7,252 nt of DNA from Candidatus Cellulosilyticum pullistercoris (GTDB taxonomy: Bacteria > Bacillota > Clostridia > Lachnospirales > Cellulosilyticaceae), in the NCBI GenBank assembly GCA_018883705.1, contig JAHLFQ010000110.1, forward strand, positions 1-7,252, written 5' to 3'. The notes under the pieces are model-generated. The model did no database searches. It was given only the letters and a program-made list of their open reading frames with translations, and was not told where the DNA came from. Position numbers and translations under genes: made by a program. This document shows, piece by piece, positions 1-7,202 of the stretch; position 1 is the stretch's first letter, and each line of letters begins with the position of its first letter.

Positions 1-563
1 ACTACAATATCTGTTAAATACTTATGCAAAATTTCATAAGCTCTTTGATATGTTTCTTTATACATACTAATACTGTATGCTTTCTCCGTAAGTGGATAAA
101 GTTCAATAAAAATAGGTGTATGATAACTCTCTCTTATATCAAAAATAAACTGATAAAGTGGTGTTAGATCATAATCTGAACCTAGAAGTATCTTAATATA
201 AGGCGTTTTCTTCTGCGCAATACACCTTAAAATATCTTGCTTACTAATACCTTTATCGGGCTCATACGTAAATACCTTAAAGGTTTGCTCTTGGCCAATA
301 AGTGATTCATAAGCTAATATATCACCTTGTATATTATCATCCTTTTGTACATATGCACCTGTATAAATTCCTACTTCAGGCTCATATTTACCAGATTGAA
401 TTTCCTCTAAAACATAGAGTTCAATAGGATACTCTCTTCCCGCTTCCTCTTGAACAACAACTGTTTGATTTTCAAAAAAAACACGTTCACTACAACCAAC
501 TAAACACACTATACCAATTAAATTTCCTATCAACAATAATTTTTTAAGGATTGTGAATTTCAT
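1..563 (-). CDS. Secreted lipoprotein, possible GH26-like barrel, C-terminus missing
   Basis: This frame is open from the ATG at 563 to the window edge, giving 187 residues with no stop, so the gene is partial at its 3' end. The start is fixed by AGGAGGT at 571-577, seven bases upstream. Residues 1-24 form a lipoprotein signal: MKFTILKK, a hydrophobic stretch, then the lipobox LVGC with Cys24 as the expected lipidated residue, so the product should sit on the outer face of the membrane. After a short linker, PEVGIYTGAY (62-71), PYIKILLG (121-128) and TPIFIELYPL (149-158) followed by a Tyr-rich helix resemble the strand and helix pattern of glycoside hydrolase family 26. The usual RF.xEMN acid/base motif is not there: the aligned place reads IELYPL. 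Enzyme activity is therefore doubtful. It follows recU by 63 bases in the same direction with no terminator hairpin between, so the two may be co-transcribed. The coding call is firm; the family is a guess. Confidence 0.8.
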   Translation of the reverse strand, partial: MKFTILKKLLLIGNLIGIVCLVGCSERVFFENQTVVVQEEAGREYPIELYVLEEIQSGKYEPEVGIYTGAYVQKDDNIQGDILAYESLIGQEQTFKVFTYEPDKGISKQDILRCIAQKKTPYIKILLGSDYDLTPLYQFIFDIRESYHTPIFIELYPLTEKAYSISMYKETYQRAYEILHKYLTDIV

Positions 564-626
564 ATGACTCACCTCCTATAAATTATTGTCAACTTTTACC
601 TATCTTATACATTTTCCTACTTAACT

Positions 627-1163
627 TTACTCATAAGATTCATTAATGTAACTTTCTAGGACTTTTAAATAGTGTATATATAATCCCCCTTCAATAAAAA
701 TTTGATATTTTTTATCAAACTTCTCATAAGGAATTGATTTTCTTCCCCCATTTATCGCTTCTGTGTATAATTTTTCTAAAACTTCAATGGGTAAAAAATA
801 ATATGCATCATATTTTTTAAAATAAACTACTAAAAAGGCAATGCCACCTTGCTTTTTAAAGTCACTCATAAATTCTATTTGATGTGCGTGAATATTACTC
901 ATAGGTAAGAAGTTCTTAGTTGTTTCTTTTGCATCAAAGCAGATAGCTATTCCTTGTACAACACCTATGTAATCTACCGTACTTTTTTGCTCAAAATAAG
1001 CTAAAGTAATTGTTCTTTTCTCATTATCTATTCGAATAGGCTTAATAGGTGTTGGGATTTTTTGAACGATTGCGAGTCCTTTTTCTCTGTAAAGTTCATT
1101 CGTTCTATTAATTTGTTCCTCTAATCCATCGCCCCTTAAACCTCTACTGTTCCAATAGGCCAT
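627..1163 (-). CDS. recU: Holliday junction resolvase RecU
   Basis: RecU cuts four-way DNA junctions in recombination repair and chromosome segregation in Bacillota, acting in the cytosol as a dimer. The 178-residue product aligns by eye over its whole length with Bacillus subtilis RecU: NSRGLRGDGLE (5-15, the RG..LE motif), PTPI (37-40), STVDYIG (61-67, Asp64 matching the catalytic TDYNG motif), FDAKET (76-81, with Lys79) and HAHQIE (92-97). Asp77 stands where B. subtilis has Glu101, a conservative change I believe is common in clostridial RecU. I chose the ATG at 1163 because AGAGG lies seven bases upstream and because homology begins there. A longer frame from an ATG at 1220 adds 19 Lys/Ile/Asn-rich residues, has no ribosome binding site and would cross the promoter region of the divergent gene. 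B. subtilis recU lies beside a penicillin-binding protein gene; none is seen here. Confidence 0.93.
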   Translation of the reverse strand: MAYWNSRGLRGDGLEEQINRTNELYREKGLAIVQKIPTPIKPIRIDNEKRTITLAYFEQKSTVDYIGVVQGIAICFDAKETTKNFLPMSNIHAHQIEFMSDFKKQGGIAFLVVYFKKYDAYYFLPIEVLEKLYTEAINGGRKSIPYEKFDKKYQIFIEGGLYIHYLKVLESYINESYE

Positions 1164-1170
1164 ATTTTTC

Positions 1171-1240
1171 CCTCTTTTCTTGATTTTTTGTAAAATATTG
1201 GTTATTATTATATTATTCATTATTTTATCATAGGAGGTGA
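1171..1240. promoter_or_regulatory. Short divergent promoter region (recU / helical-repeat gene)
   Basis: Only about 80 bases separate the recU start from the plus-strand gene, so both promoters must sit here. On the plus strand TTGATT (1180-1185) and TATTAT (1203-1208) have a 17-base gap and match the sigma-A consensus well. On the minus strand a TATAAT is read across 1212-1207, overlapping the plus-strand -10, but it lacks a good -35. The perfect ribosome binding site AGGAGGTGA at 1232-1240 serves the plus-strand gene. The promoter elements are inferred from sequence match only. Confidence 0.4.
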
Positions 1241-1244
1241 TTTT

Positions 1245-2114
1245 ATATTTCGCTACTTCGTCTTTTTATTACGTTGCAGTCGTAATCATTTTAAATTCTT
1301 TTCATACCCACCCATAGAAAAAGCTAAAATTTTAGCCCAAAATAACCTATCTTTTTGGGCCGGTATCTATTATATGGACGCTAAAGAATATATGGATGCC
1401 TCCTTATCATTTGAAAAAACAAAAGCTTACAAACACCTTATTATTGCTTACGAAAAGCAAGGTTTATATTCTAAGGCACTTTCTTTAGCCGATGAAAAAC
1501 GCTATTATGAACTGGGTGCCAAAATCTGCTTACATATCAACGATTTAAAACAAGCAGCTTATTTCTATAGCTATTTTGACCCTGTACATGCTGCAAAACT
1601 TTATCGTAATCTCTATTGCTATTATGAAGCTGGTTATTGTTATCTTAGTAACTTAGATCCTTTAAATGCCATTGATATGTTTAGACGATGTTCTGATAAA
1701 ACACAGAGAGTTCACGGATTAAAAGAAGTCTCTGATTATGCACTTGTGCTCTATTTTTCCGAGGCTTATGAAAGCGCTTTTAGAATTTTTCTTGCGTTAG
1801 ATGATTATTATTCTGCTCTAGAATGTGCCCAACGAATGAAAGAGGATAAGCTTATTGCTTCATGTAGATTACTAATCGGTTATGAGGAAGCTGAAAAATG
1901 CCATTATCATTTTGCTGCTCAATGTATAGAACCGTTTGCACCAAAGAAAGCTTTGATTTATTATGCCAAAGCTGGGAATTATAAAGAACAAGTTCGATTA
2001 CTTTTAGCAACTAATGATTATAAAAAAGCTATTCAAGTCTGTCTACTTCATAACGATTTAAATGAAGCCTATCAAATTGCTTCAAGCTATGATCCAGAAT
2101 TATTAAATTTCTAA
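1245..2114 (+). CDS. Tyrosine-rich helical-repeat protein of unknown function, apparent ATA start
   Basis: I do not recognise a named family. The product is 289 residues if translation begins at the ATA at 1245, or 246 from the first in-frame ATG at 1374. It is made of repeated helix pairs of TPR or alpha-solenoid type with motifs such as AYEKQGLYSKALSLA, YYEAGYCYL, ALIYYAKAGNY and NDYKKAIQVC, and is about 11% Tyr, with several Cys. It has no signal peptide and no catalytic motif, so a cytosolic scaffold or protein-binding role is a reasonable inference. The upstream start is preferred for two reasons: AGGAGGTGA (1232-1240) is seven bases (counted from AGGAGG) before the ATA, while the 1374 ATG has no ribosome binding site; and residues before Met44 (AKILAQ..LSFWAGIYY) continue the repeat pattern. 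No ATG, GTG or TTG occurs in frame between the upstream stop at 1191 and 1374. The stop is TAA at 2112. Confidence 0.75.
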   Translation: MFRYFVFLLRCSRNHFKFFSYPPIEKAKILAQNNLSFWAGIYYMDAKEYMDASLSFEKTKAYKHLIIAYEKQGLYSKALSLADEKRYYELGAKICLHINDLKQAAYFYSYFDPVHAAKLYRNLYCYYEAGYCYLSNLDPLNAIDMFRRCSDKTQRVHGLKEVSDYALVLYFSEAYESAFRIFLALDDYYSALECAQRMKEDKLIASCRLLIGYEEAEKCHYHFAAQCIEPFAPKKALIYYAKAGNYKEQVRLLLATNDYKKAIQVCLLHNDLNEAYQIASSYDPELLNF

Positions 2115-2186
2115 TGATACTTAACGGCTTATTGAGATAATGTTTATATTTCTTTATTAGAAGAATGAGATTCTCCTACATTCCTT

Positions 2187-2216
2187 TATGATAGAAAAGT
2201 AAACTTTCTTATCATA
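2187..2216. repeat. Imperfect 14-bp inverted repeat
   Basis: Two 14-base arms (2187-2200 and 2203-2216) pair with two mismatches around a two-base loop. The hairpin lies just left of the larger palindrome in the gap between convergent genes. It has no T-run of its own on either side, so it is not a standard terminator by itself. Confidence 0.55.
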
Positions 2217-2219
2217 TAA

Positions 2220-2310
2220 AAAAGGACTTTCATCTCTATTAAGCTAATTCTTATAAAGACATACGACATATGTCTTTATAAGAATTAGTCTCTTTTTATG
2301 AAGTCCTTTT
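2220..2310. terminator. Nested 91-base palindrome, probable two-way terminator
   Basis: An outer stem pairs 2220-2233 with 2298-2310 (AAAAGGACTT against AAGTCCTTTT, one bulged base). Inside it, 2244-2263 and 2269-2288 form a perfect 20-base-pair inverted repeat around a five-base loop. T-rich tracts follow the outer stem in both directions (TTTTCTTATT on plus, TTTTTTATAT on minus), fitting termination of the plus-strand helical-repeat gene and the minus-strand pseudouridine synthase gene, which converge here. The structure is far longer than an ordinary terminator hairpin, so a small palindromic mobile element that now serves as terminator is an alternative. Similar CTTAT sequences lie at both flanks but do not make a clean target-site duplication. 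Confidence 0.7.
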
Positions 2311-2329
2311 CTTATTGATAGATTTAAGC

Positions 2330-3298
2330 TTATAAAAGATTTTCACCTTGACAAATCTGTGAGTAAATTTTAGGTGCAGGAACTGTAAACACTCTATCTT
2401 GCAAATAATTAAGAGGTGGTTTACAAAGCTCAAATTTTACTTTATAGGCACATAGAATTTGATATTTAAGTCCATATTTTTGTTCAAAATACTGATTCTC
2501 AAGGGCATCTCCATATTTAGGATCTCCGATAATAGGATGCCCAATTTGACTTAAATGCGCACGGATTTGATGTGTTTTTCCCGTTACTAATTGTACCTCC
2601 ACTAATGTATATCTTCCATTGGTTTTGAGAGGCAAAATTCTTGTCTCTACTGGCTTAGCCCCTTCTACATACTCATTTGTAATGGTGACTTCATTTTTCT
2701 CTTTGGATCTTTTATGATAACCCTTTAAAATCATTGGTGCTGTCACTCGGCCTAACACAATACTCATATAATACTTGGAGATTTCTTTCGTTTGAAGCAT
2801 ACTACTCAAAGTTTGAAGTGCAGGTATATTCTTTCCTACTAAAACAATCCCTGCTGTATTACGGTCTAATCGATTACAAGGTGCTGGCGTAAAGCCTTTA
2901 CTTGCAATTGGGTTATAACTTCCATTCTCTTTTAAATAATATAATACTTAGTCTGCTAAAGATTGACTTTCTGGCGAATCTTTCTGTGTAAGTAAGCCCA
3001 TTGGTTTATTAACAATCAGTAAATGCTCATCCTCATAAACTGTATCAAAATGAATGGCTACTTTCTTAACTTCTTTTTCAGAAGTTAAGGTCTCCATTTG
3101 CTCTTCTCTAAAAAAGAGCTTAATTTCATCACCTATATTTAATATCTCATTTCCTTTTGGTTTCTTACCATTGTATTTAATTTTATTGGTACGCATCCCT
3201 TTATAAATTAAACTCTTCGGACACTGATTCAAATATTTTAACAAAAATTTATCTAATCGTTGATTAGCTTCTAATGGGGTAACTACTATCTGTCTCAT
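2330..3298 (-). pseudogene. RluC/RluD-family pseudouridine synthase, interrupted by in-frame TAA
   Basis: Intact members convert specific uridines of 23S rRNA to pseudouridine. Read straight through, the frame gives about 322 residues, the normal family length: an S4 RNA-binding domain at about 1-60 (NQRLDKFLLKYLNQCPKSLIYKGMR), the start of the synthase domain (VYEDEHLLIVNKPMGLL), then the catalytic motif NRLDRNTAG with Asp145, and GKTHQIRAHLSQIGHPIIGDPKYGD further on. Codon 117 is TAA at 2950-2948, in a place where relatives usually carry an ordinary residue before LYYL. Both halves are in the same frame, so one base substitution explains it. The only later ATG (2809) lies after the catalytic Asp, so neither half could be active alone. 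I start at the ATG at 3298, which has AGTGGTG just upstream; an ATG at 3319 would add seven residues but has a poor site. Readthrough or a sequence error remains possible. Confidence 0.85.
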
Positions 3299-3348
3299 TT
3301 TTTCACCACTTACATTCATATCTCATTTATCATTTTTGAATATTCCTT

Positions 3349-3430
3349 AAGCTTTCCATTCGTTACACAAGCATCTTTTTCTCACCATCTTTAAAACGAT
3401 TAAAACTAACCAAACGAGAGTGGAAAGCTT
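3349..3430 (-). promoter_or_regulatory. Structured 5' leader with long-range stem
   Basis: On the predicted transcript of the pseudouridine synthase gene, 3430-3421 pairs perfectly with 3358-3349 (ten base pairs, AAGCTTTCCA with TGGAAAGCTT), and after a small internal loop 3416-3413 pairs with 3364-3361 (AACG with CGTT). The stem closes a loop of about 48 bases and lies some 50 bases before the start codon. No T-run follows, so it is not a plain terminator. I cannot match it to a known riboswitch class. A cis-regulatory RNA is an inference; chance pairing in AT-rich DNA is less likely for this length but not excluded. Confidence 0.45.
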
Positions 3431-3446
3431 TATTAACATACCCTTT

Positions 3447-3455
3447 ATTATAACA
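3447..3455 (-). promoter_or_regulatory. Extended -10 promoter for pseudouridine synthase gene
   Basis: Read on the minus strand this is TGTTATAAT, an extended -10 element (TG, one base, TATAAT). No good -35 hexamer stands 17 bases upstream, which extended -10 promoters can tolerate. Transcription would begin near 3440 and give a leader of about 140 bases containing the long-range stem. Confidence 0.45.
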
Positions 3456-3509
3456 AATTTTTTATTATTCGTATACTATTTCTCTCTTAATCTCTCTATA
3501 AGCACAATA

Positions 3510-3548
3510 AAACCCTTAGTACACCTTCTAAAAATGTACTAAGGGTTT
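3510..3548 (-). terminator. Rho-independent terminator of the M16C peptidase gene
   Basis: A perfect 14-base-pair stem (3510-3523 with 3535-3548, AAACCCTTAGTACA) with an 11-base loop lies 21 bases beyond the peptidase stop codon. On the minus strand it runs into TTTTATT, as expected for intrinsic termination. It separates the peptidase gene from the pseudouridine synthase gene. Confidence 0.85.
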
Positions 3549-3569
3549 ACTATCTGTTTCTTCTAAACC

Positions 3570-6473
3570 TTAAATAGTCGTTTTTTCCTTAAATTCAGCG
3601 TGAGCATTTTCAATACTCTGCGTATTGCCAAAGACACAATAATGGTCTTTATCAAGACACGCTTTAATCATTGGTGCAAAACTTCTTAAGATAGTATTGT
3701 CCGTTGCAAATAATTCATCTCTTGTTTTCTGAAGCTCCTCTTCTTTGATATCCATAAGATAATAAATTTGAGCAGTCTTTCCTTCTGATGCTGGTGTAAA
3801 TGGGAAGTCCATTTGACTAATTGTTCCAATTAGGTATTGTAAGTTTTCTCTTTCTGTAAGTTCTAATGTCTCTACAAACTGTGCCACTTCTTTATAAATA
3901 GCTAATGTCTGATCAAGATTTGGGTCACGATAAGAAACAAAGAACATGTTTCCACTCTTTCTAAAATCACAGAAACAGCCATATGCACCATTTTGTACAC
4001 GTACCCTACTCCATAGGTAGTTCATAGATAAAATAGTCTTTAGCATTTGAAGGCCACCATGATATGCATAACCAAGCGCTTTAAAGTTATAGCCTGTTGC
4101 TACATAATTTACATTACTTGGATAAATAAGTGCCTCTTTTTCCTCTGTTATTTTAAAGTCTAGATTTAAGTTAGCTACTTCTTGTTCTGGTAGCTGACTA
4201 ATTGTCTCTTCTATACTATTTATTACTTGATCCGTTGCTTCTTTATCAACTGTAAGACCTACTATCAAACGATTTTTATTTGCTAAGAAGGCATAAGCTT
4301 CCTTAAGAAGATTTACAGTTTCATCTTGTACAACTTCCCAATTCTTCTCAATATCACAAACAAAGTGATAGAAAGTTAAACCTCTTGCTTTTTCTTCAAA
4401 ATGCTCTGCATTCGTAAGATGTGAAAGCAGTCTACCATATGCCACTCGGTGTCCATCACTACTAATAGAAGATTCCATAAGCGCTTTCATTTCTCGAATG
4501 ATTTCTAGTAGACGCTCCTTATTATCAAAAGTCGTATTGACAAGTACCTCTCTCATTAGTTTCGTTTGTTCACCTACTTCTCCTAATAAAGCTTTAGATT
4601 GTATAGAGAAAATAGGTAAATAATAATTTTCTTTCTTAGTATGATTAAGGGCTTGAATATGAAAACTCATACTTCCTATATGTTCATCCATATAGCTAGA
4701 AAGTGCTTCATAACTAAAGTTTTTAGTATCTAATTTACCAAGCATACCTACAATCATCCCTAAATAAGGCACATACTTATCTTCAATACCTTCTAGCTTA
4801 ATATGCCAGTTGATATAAGCAATCTTATTTGTAAAAATTGGTGTGATAATATACTCTGTGTTGTTTGTCTTTTTAGTTATAAAAGTAGGATACTTTGCTT
4901 CTCTTCTAAGATCTTCTTTTGCTAAAAGCGGAATGCAAGAAACTGCTGCTGGGTCATCTTCTTTTGCTTGAAAAGCATTAAATGCTTTTGTTTCTTCAAT
5001 AAGTGCATGAATCTCAATATCTGATAAACTGTTCTTGTAAGCTGCTAATTTCTCAGTAACTGCATCTTCAATTTCTTTTTCAAGTCCAACTTTTGGATAA
5101 AGTGCAACTCTAGAACCATGAGTATTATTTAATAAATATTGTTTGATTAGGCCTTCAAAATAACCTGTACCTTGAGCATTTTTAAGGTCATTTAAAAGCT
5201 TTTCATACTCTAAATAAATAAATGGAGATGCATCATGAATCCAACTTTTCATAGCGGCTAAGGCATAGAAAAGACCTTTAGAATAACCACTTGAATCTCC
5301 TTCTCTAAGTTCGAACTCTTTAACTTGTAGTGCGCCTTTTAATAAATGTTCAGGCAACCCTTCATTGGCAAGTTTAGTTAAAACTTCTTCTATTAATGTA
5401 TAAAAACGTGCTTCCTTTTCTGGTGCCACATTCTTTGCCACAATACTAAATACAGGCTGTTTGAGGTGGGTTTGGAATGCTCCATAAACATCTTCTCCAA
5501 TGCCTTCAGCAATTAATGCTTTCTTAAGAGGAGATGCAGGTGTATCTAAAAGTACATACTCTAAGATAGACATTGCCAGTACTGTTTGTCTATGAACAAT
5601 CTCGTCTACTACTAAATTATAAGATAAGAATAATCCATTTTCTTTACCTTCAGTGGCAGAATAATACCCTTTTTTATCTATGATTGCTTTAAATGGGGTT
5701 TGTCTTTGAATTTGACTATCAATCTTTAAGTAATCGAAACGAGAAAGATAAGCTTTATCAATGTATGATAATGTTTCTTGAGGATCCATATCTCCATATA
5801 AACAAATATAAGCATTTGATGGATGATAATATGTTTTATGGAACTTAATAAACGCATCATAGCTTAGATTTGGTATATCTTTGGGTGCACCACCTGATTC
5901 ATTGGCATAGGTGGTATCTGGGAATAATGTTTCTTTAATCATTCTAAAGCCAATTTCCTCTGGTGAAGAAAAGGCTCCCTTCATTTCATTATAAACTACA
6001 CCTTTATATTCAATAGGATCTTCTGCATTTTCTAAATGATAGCGCCATCCTTCTTGCATCATAATTTCTTTTTGCTTATAGATATTAGGGAAGAAAACCG
6101 CGTCTAAATACACATCCATTAAATTACGGAAGTCCTTATCATTTTGACTTGAAATAGGATAAAGGGTTTTATCTGGATAGGTCATTGCATTTAAATAAGT
6201 ATTAAGTGACCCTTTAGCTAGTTCAACAAATGGATCTTTTAATGGATATTTTTCGGAACCACATAATACAGAGTGTTCGATAATATGTGCCACACCTGTA
6301 CTATCTGATGGCGGCGTACGAAAACCGATACAAAAGCTTTTATGTGGATCTTTATTAGACATCAGTAATATTTTTGCTTTTGTTTTTTCATGGATATATA
6401 TAATTGCATCACTATCAATTTCTTTGATATATTTAGCTTCTTGTAATAAATAGTTCTTAATTGGATAAGCCAC
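3570..6473 (-). CDS. M16C zinc metallopeptidase, PreP/HypA type
   Basis: This 967-residue enzyme belongs to the peptidase M16C group (presequence protease PreP, yeast Cym1, clostridial HypA), which digests unstructured peptides inside a closed two-half chamber. The inverted zinc motif HxxEH is HIIEH at 63-67 (His63, catalytic Glu66, His67). The third zinc ligand is Glu163 in YNEMKGA, 96 residues after His67, the same spacing as in Arabidopsis PreP. In the C-terminal half, Arg825 and Tyr831 in RVQNGAYG match the Arg/Tyr pair that completes the PreP active site. Length is typical of the four-domain family, and there is no signal peptide, so it should act in the cytosol on peptide fragments. The start is GTG at 6473, set by AGGAGG seven bases upstream (6481-6486). 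It has its own promoter and terminator and is probably monocistronic. The gene appears intact. Confidence 0.95.
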   Translation of the reverse strand: MAYPIKNYLLQEAKYIKEIDSDAIIYIHEKTKAKILLMSNKDPHKSFCIGFRTPPSDSTGVAHIIEHSVLCGSEKYPLKDPFVELAKGSLNTYLNAMTYPDKTLYPISSQNDKDFRNLMDVYLDAVFFPNIYKQKEIMMQEGWRYHLENAEDPIEYKGVVYNEMKGAFSSPEEIGFRMIKETLFPDTTYANESGGAPKDIPNLSYDAFIKFHKTYYHPSNAYICLYGDMDPQETLSYIDKAYLSRFDYLKIDSQIQRQTPFKAIIDKKGYYSATEGKENGLFLSYNLVVDEIVHRQTVLAMSILEYVLLDTPASPLKKALIAEGIGEDVYGAFQTHLKQPVFSIVAKNVAPEKEARFYTLIEEVLTKLANEGLPEHLLKGALQVKEFELREGDSSGYSKGLFYALAAMKSWIHDASPFIYLEYEKLLNDLKNAQGTGYFEGLIKQYLLNNTHGSRVALYPKVGLEKEIEDAVTEKLAAYKNSLSDIEIHALIEETKAFNAFQAKEDDPAAVSCIPLLAKEDLRREAKYPTFITKKTNNTEYIITPIFTNKIAYINWHIKLEGIEDKYVPYLGMIVGMLGKLDTKNFSYEALSSYMDEHIGSMSFHIQALNHTKKENYYLPIFSIQSKALLGEVGEQTKLMREVLVNTTFDNKERLLEIIREMKALMESSISSDGHRVAYGRLLSHLTNAEHFEEKARGLTFYHFVCDIEKNWEVVQDETVNLLKEAYAFLANKNRLIVGLTVDKEATDQVINSIEETISQLPEQEVANLNLDFKITEEKEALIYPSNVNYVATGYNFKALGYAYHGGLQMLKTILSMNYLWSRVRVQNGAYGCFCDFRKSGNMFFVSYRDPNLDQTLAIYKEVAQFVETLELTERENLQYLIGTISQMDFPFTPASEGKTAQIYYLMDIKEEELQKTRDELFATDNTILRSFAPMIKACLDKDHYCVFGNTQSIENAHAEFKEKTTI

Positions 6474-6517
6474 TACTTTACCTCCTAATAGGCATTTTAT
6501 TTTTAAATAATACTATA

Positions 6518-6546
6518 ATTATAATCTTTGTACCAAATTTTGTCCA
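6518..6546 (-). promoter_or_regulatory. Sigma-A type promoter of the M16C peptidase gene
   Basis: On the minus strand TGGACA (6546-6541, five of six consensus bases) is followed after exactly 17 bases by a perfect TATAAT (6523-6518). The predicted start near 6511 leaves a leader of about 25 bases before the AGGAGG site. This suggests constitutive housekeeping expression. Confidence 0.7.
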
Positions 6547-6589
6547 TGCTTGCCTATTTTATACCTTTTATTATTATGCGTATAAATGC

Positions 6590-6619
6590 AAAAAAAATAA
6601 CACTTATCGTGTTATTTTT
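6590..6619 (-). terminator. Rho-independent terminator of the coiled-coil gene
   Basis: An 11-base-pair stem (6593-6603 with 6609-6619, core AAATAACAC/GTGTTATTT) with a five-base loop ends in eight T residues on the minus strand. It overlaps the stop codon of the coiled-coil gene and lies upstream of the peptidase promoter, so the two genes are likely separate transcripts. Confidence 0.8.
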
Positions 6620-7163
6620 ATTCTTCATCTGACTTTTCGATTTTTTGACTCATTTCTTTAAGTTCTTGGCGATTGTCATAAACGTCTCGTAACATATCTG
6701 TAATATAAGATTCAAAGTTCTGTACTTCTTGATGAATAGATTCTAGTGTATACTTAAGGCGCTGCTCTATATCTTTACATGTATCTTGTGCATATAAAAT
6801 AGCCCCTCTATGCATATTTTTGGCATCTTCCTTAGCTGTAGATACAATATTTTCTGCTCTTTCTTTTGCAAATAGTGTAATTTGATCTTTCTCAATCATA
6901 CTTTGCATCTGCTCACGTGCTTCTTCTATAATAACATGCGCTTCTTTTTGAGCTTCGTTAAGAATTTTATTTCTTTCTTCTACAATCCATACAGATTGCT
7001 GTACTTCTGTTGGTAATTTTAGACGTATATCTCGAATGATCTCTACCATCTCATTTTTATCAATAGCTACCTTACCAGATAAAAAGTTTGTTTTACCTTC
7101 TTCAATTAAATCTTCTAACTGATCTAATAAAACTGCAATTTCACCACATCTCGTATTTTCCAC
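6618..7163 (-). CDS. DivIVA / ATP-synthase-b-like coiled-coil protein
   Basis: The 181-residue product is almost entirely helical and highly charged. Residues 1-50 are a small helical head (IAVLLDQLEDLIEEG, a spacer, then VEIIRDIRLKLP), followed by a long coiled coil at about 55-120 with regular Ala and acidic/basic spacing (ILNEAQKEAHVIIEEAREQ, FAKERAENIVSTAKEDA), and a second helical part to the end. There is no signal peptide, membrane segment or nucleotide-binding motif. Such proteins are widespread in Clostridia, are often labelled simply ATPase because of likeness to the F0 b-subunit stalk, and as I recall often lie beside coaD; the function is not established. The start is GTG at 7163 with AAGGGG eight bases upstream. 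The sequence beyond 7202 is adapter, so the upstream gene cannot be seen. Confidence 0.85.
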   Translation of the reverse strand: MENTRCGEIAVLLDQLEDLIEEGKTNFLSGKVAIDKNEMVEIIRDIRLKLPTEVQQSVWIVEERNKILNEAQKEAHVIIEEAREQMQSMIEKDQITLFAKERAENIVSTAKEDAKNMHRGAILYAQDTCKDIEQRLKYTLESIHQEVQNFESYITDMLRDVYDNRQELKEMSQKIEKSDEE

Positions 7164-7202
7164 GTTAAATTCCCCTTACCTTATCATTATTTATCTTCTG
7201 AG

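Noticed and set aside
587..592. Perfect TTGACA on the minus strand before the lipoprotein gene
   Set aside because: The -10 would have to fall over the ribosome binding site and start codon, and no TATAAT-like hexamer is there.
1164..1220. N-terminal 19-residue extension of RecU from an ATG at 1220
   Set aside because: There is no ribosome binding site before it, the added residues are low complexity, and RecU homology starts at the ATG at 1163, which has a good site.
2330..3319. Two separate genes (123 and 159 residues) instead of one broken gene
   Set aside because: Both parts and the segment between them are in one frame and together match a full RluC/RluD-type enzyme; the second piece alone has no ribosome binding site supporting its ATG and lacks the catalytic Asp.
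3347..3388. Possible 13-residue leader peptide (minus strand) overlapping the 3' arm of the leader stem
   Set aside because: It has no credible ribosome binding site and no run of a regulatory amino acid; a frame this short is expected by chance.
6461..6661. Plus-strand 66-residue hydrophobic open frame
   Set aside because: It overlaps the start of the M16C gene, its promoter and the end of the coiled-coil gene on the other strand, and has no ribosome binding site. Its Ile/Phe/Tyr richness comes from reading AT-rich intergenic DNA.
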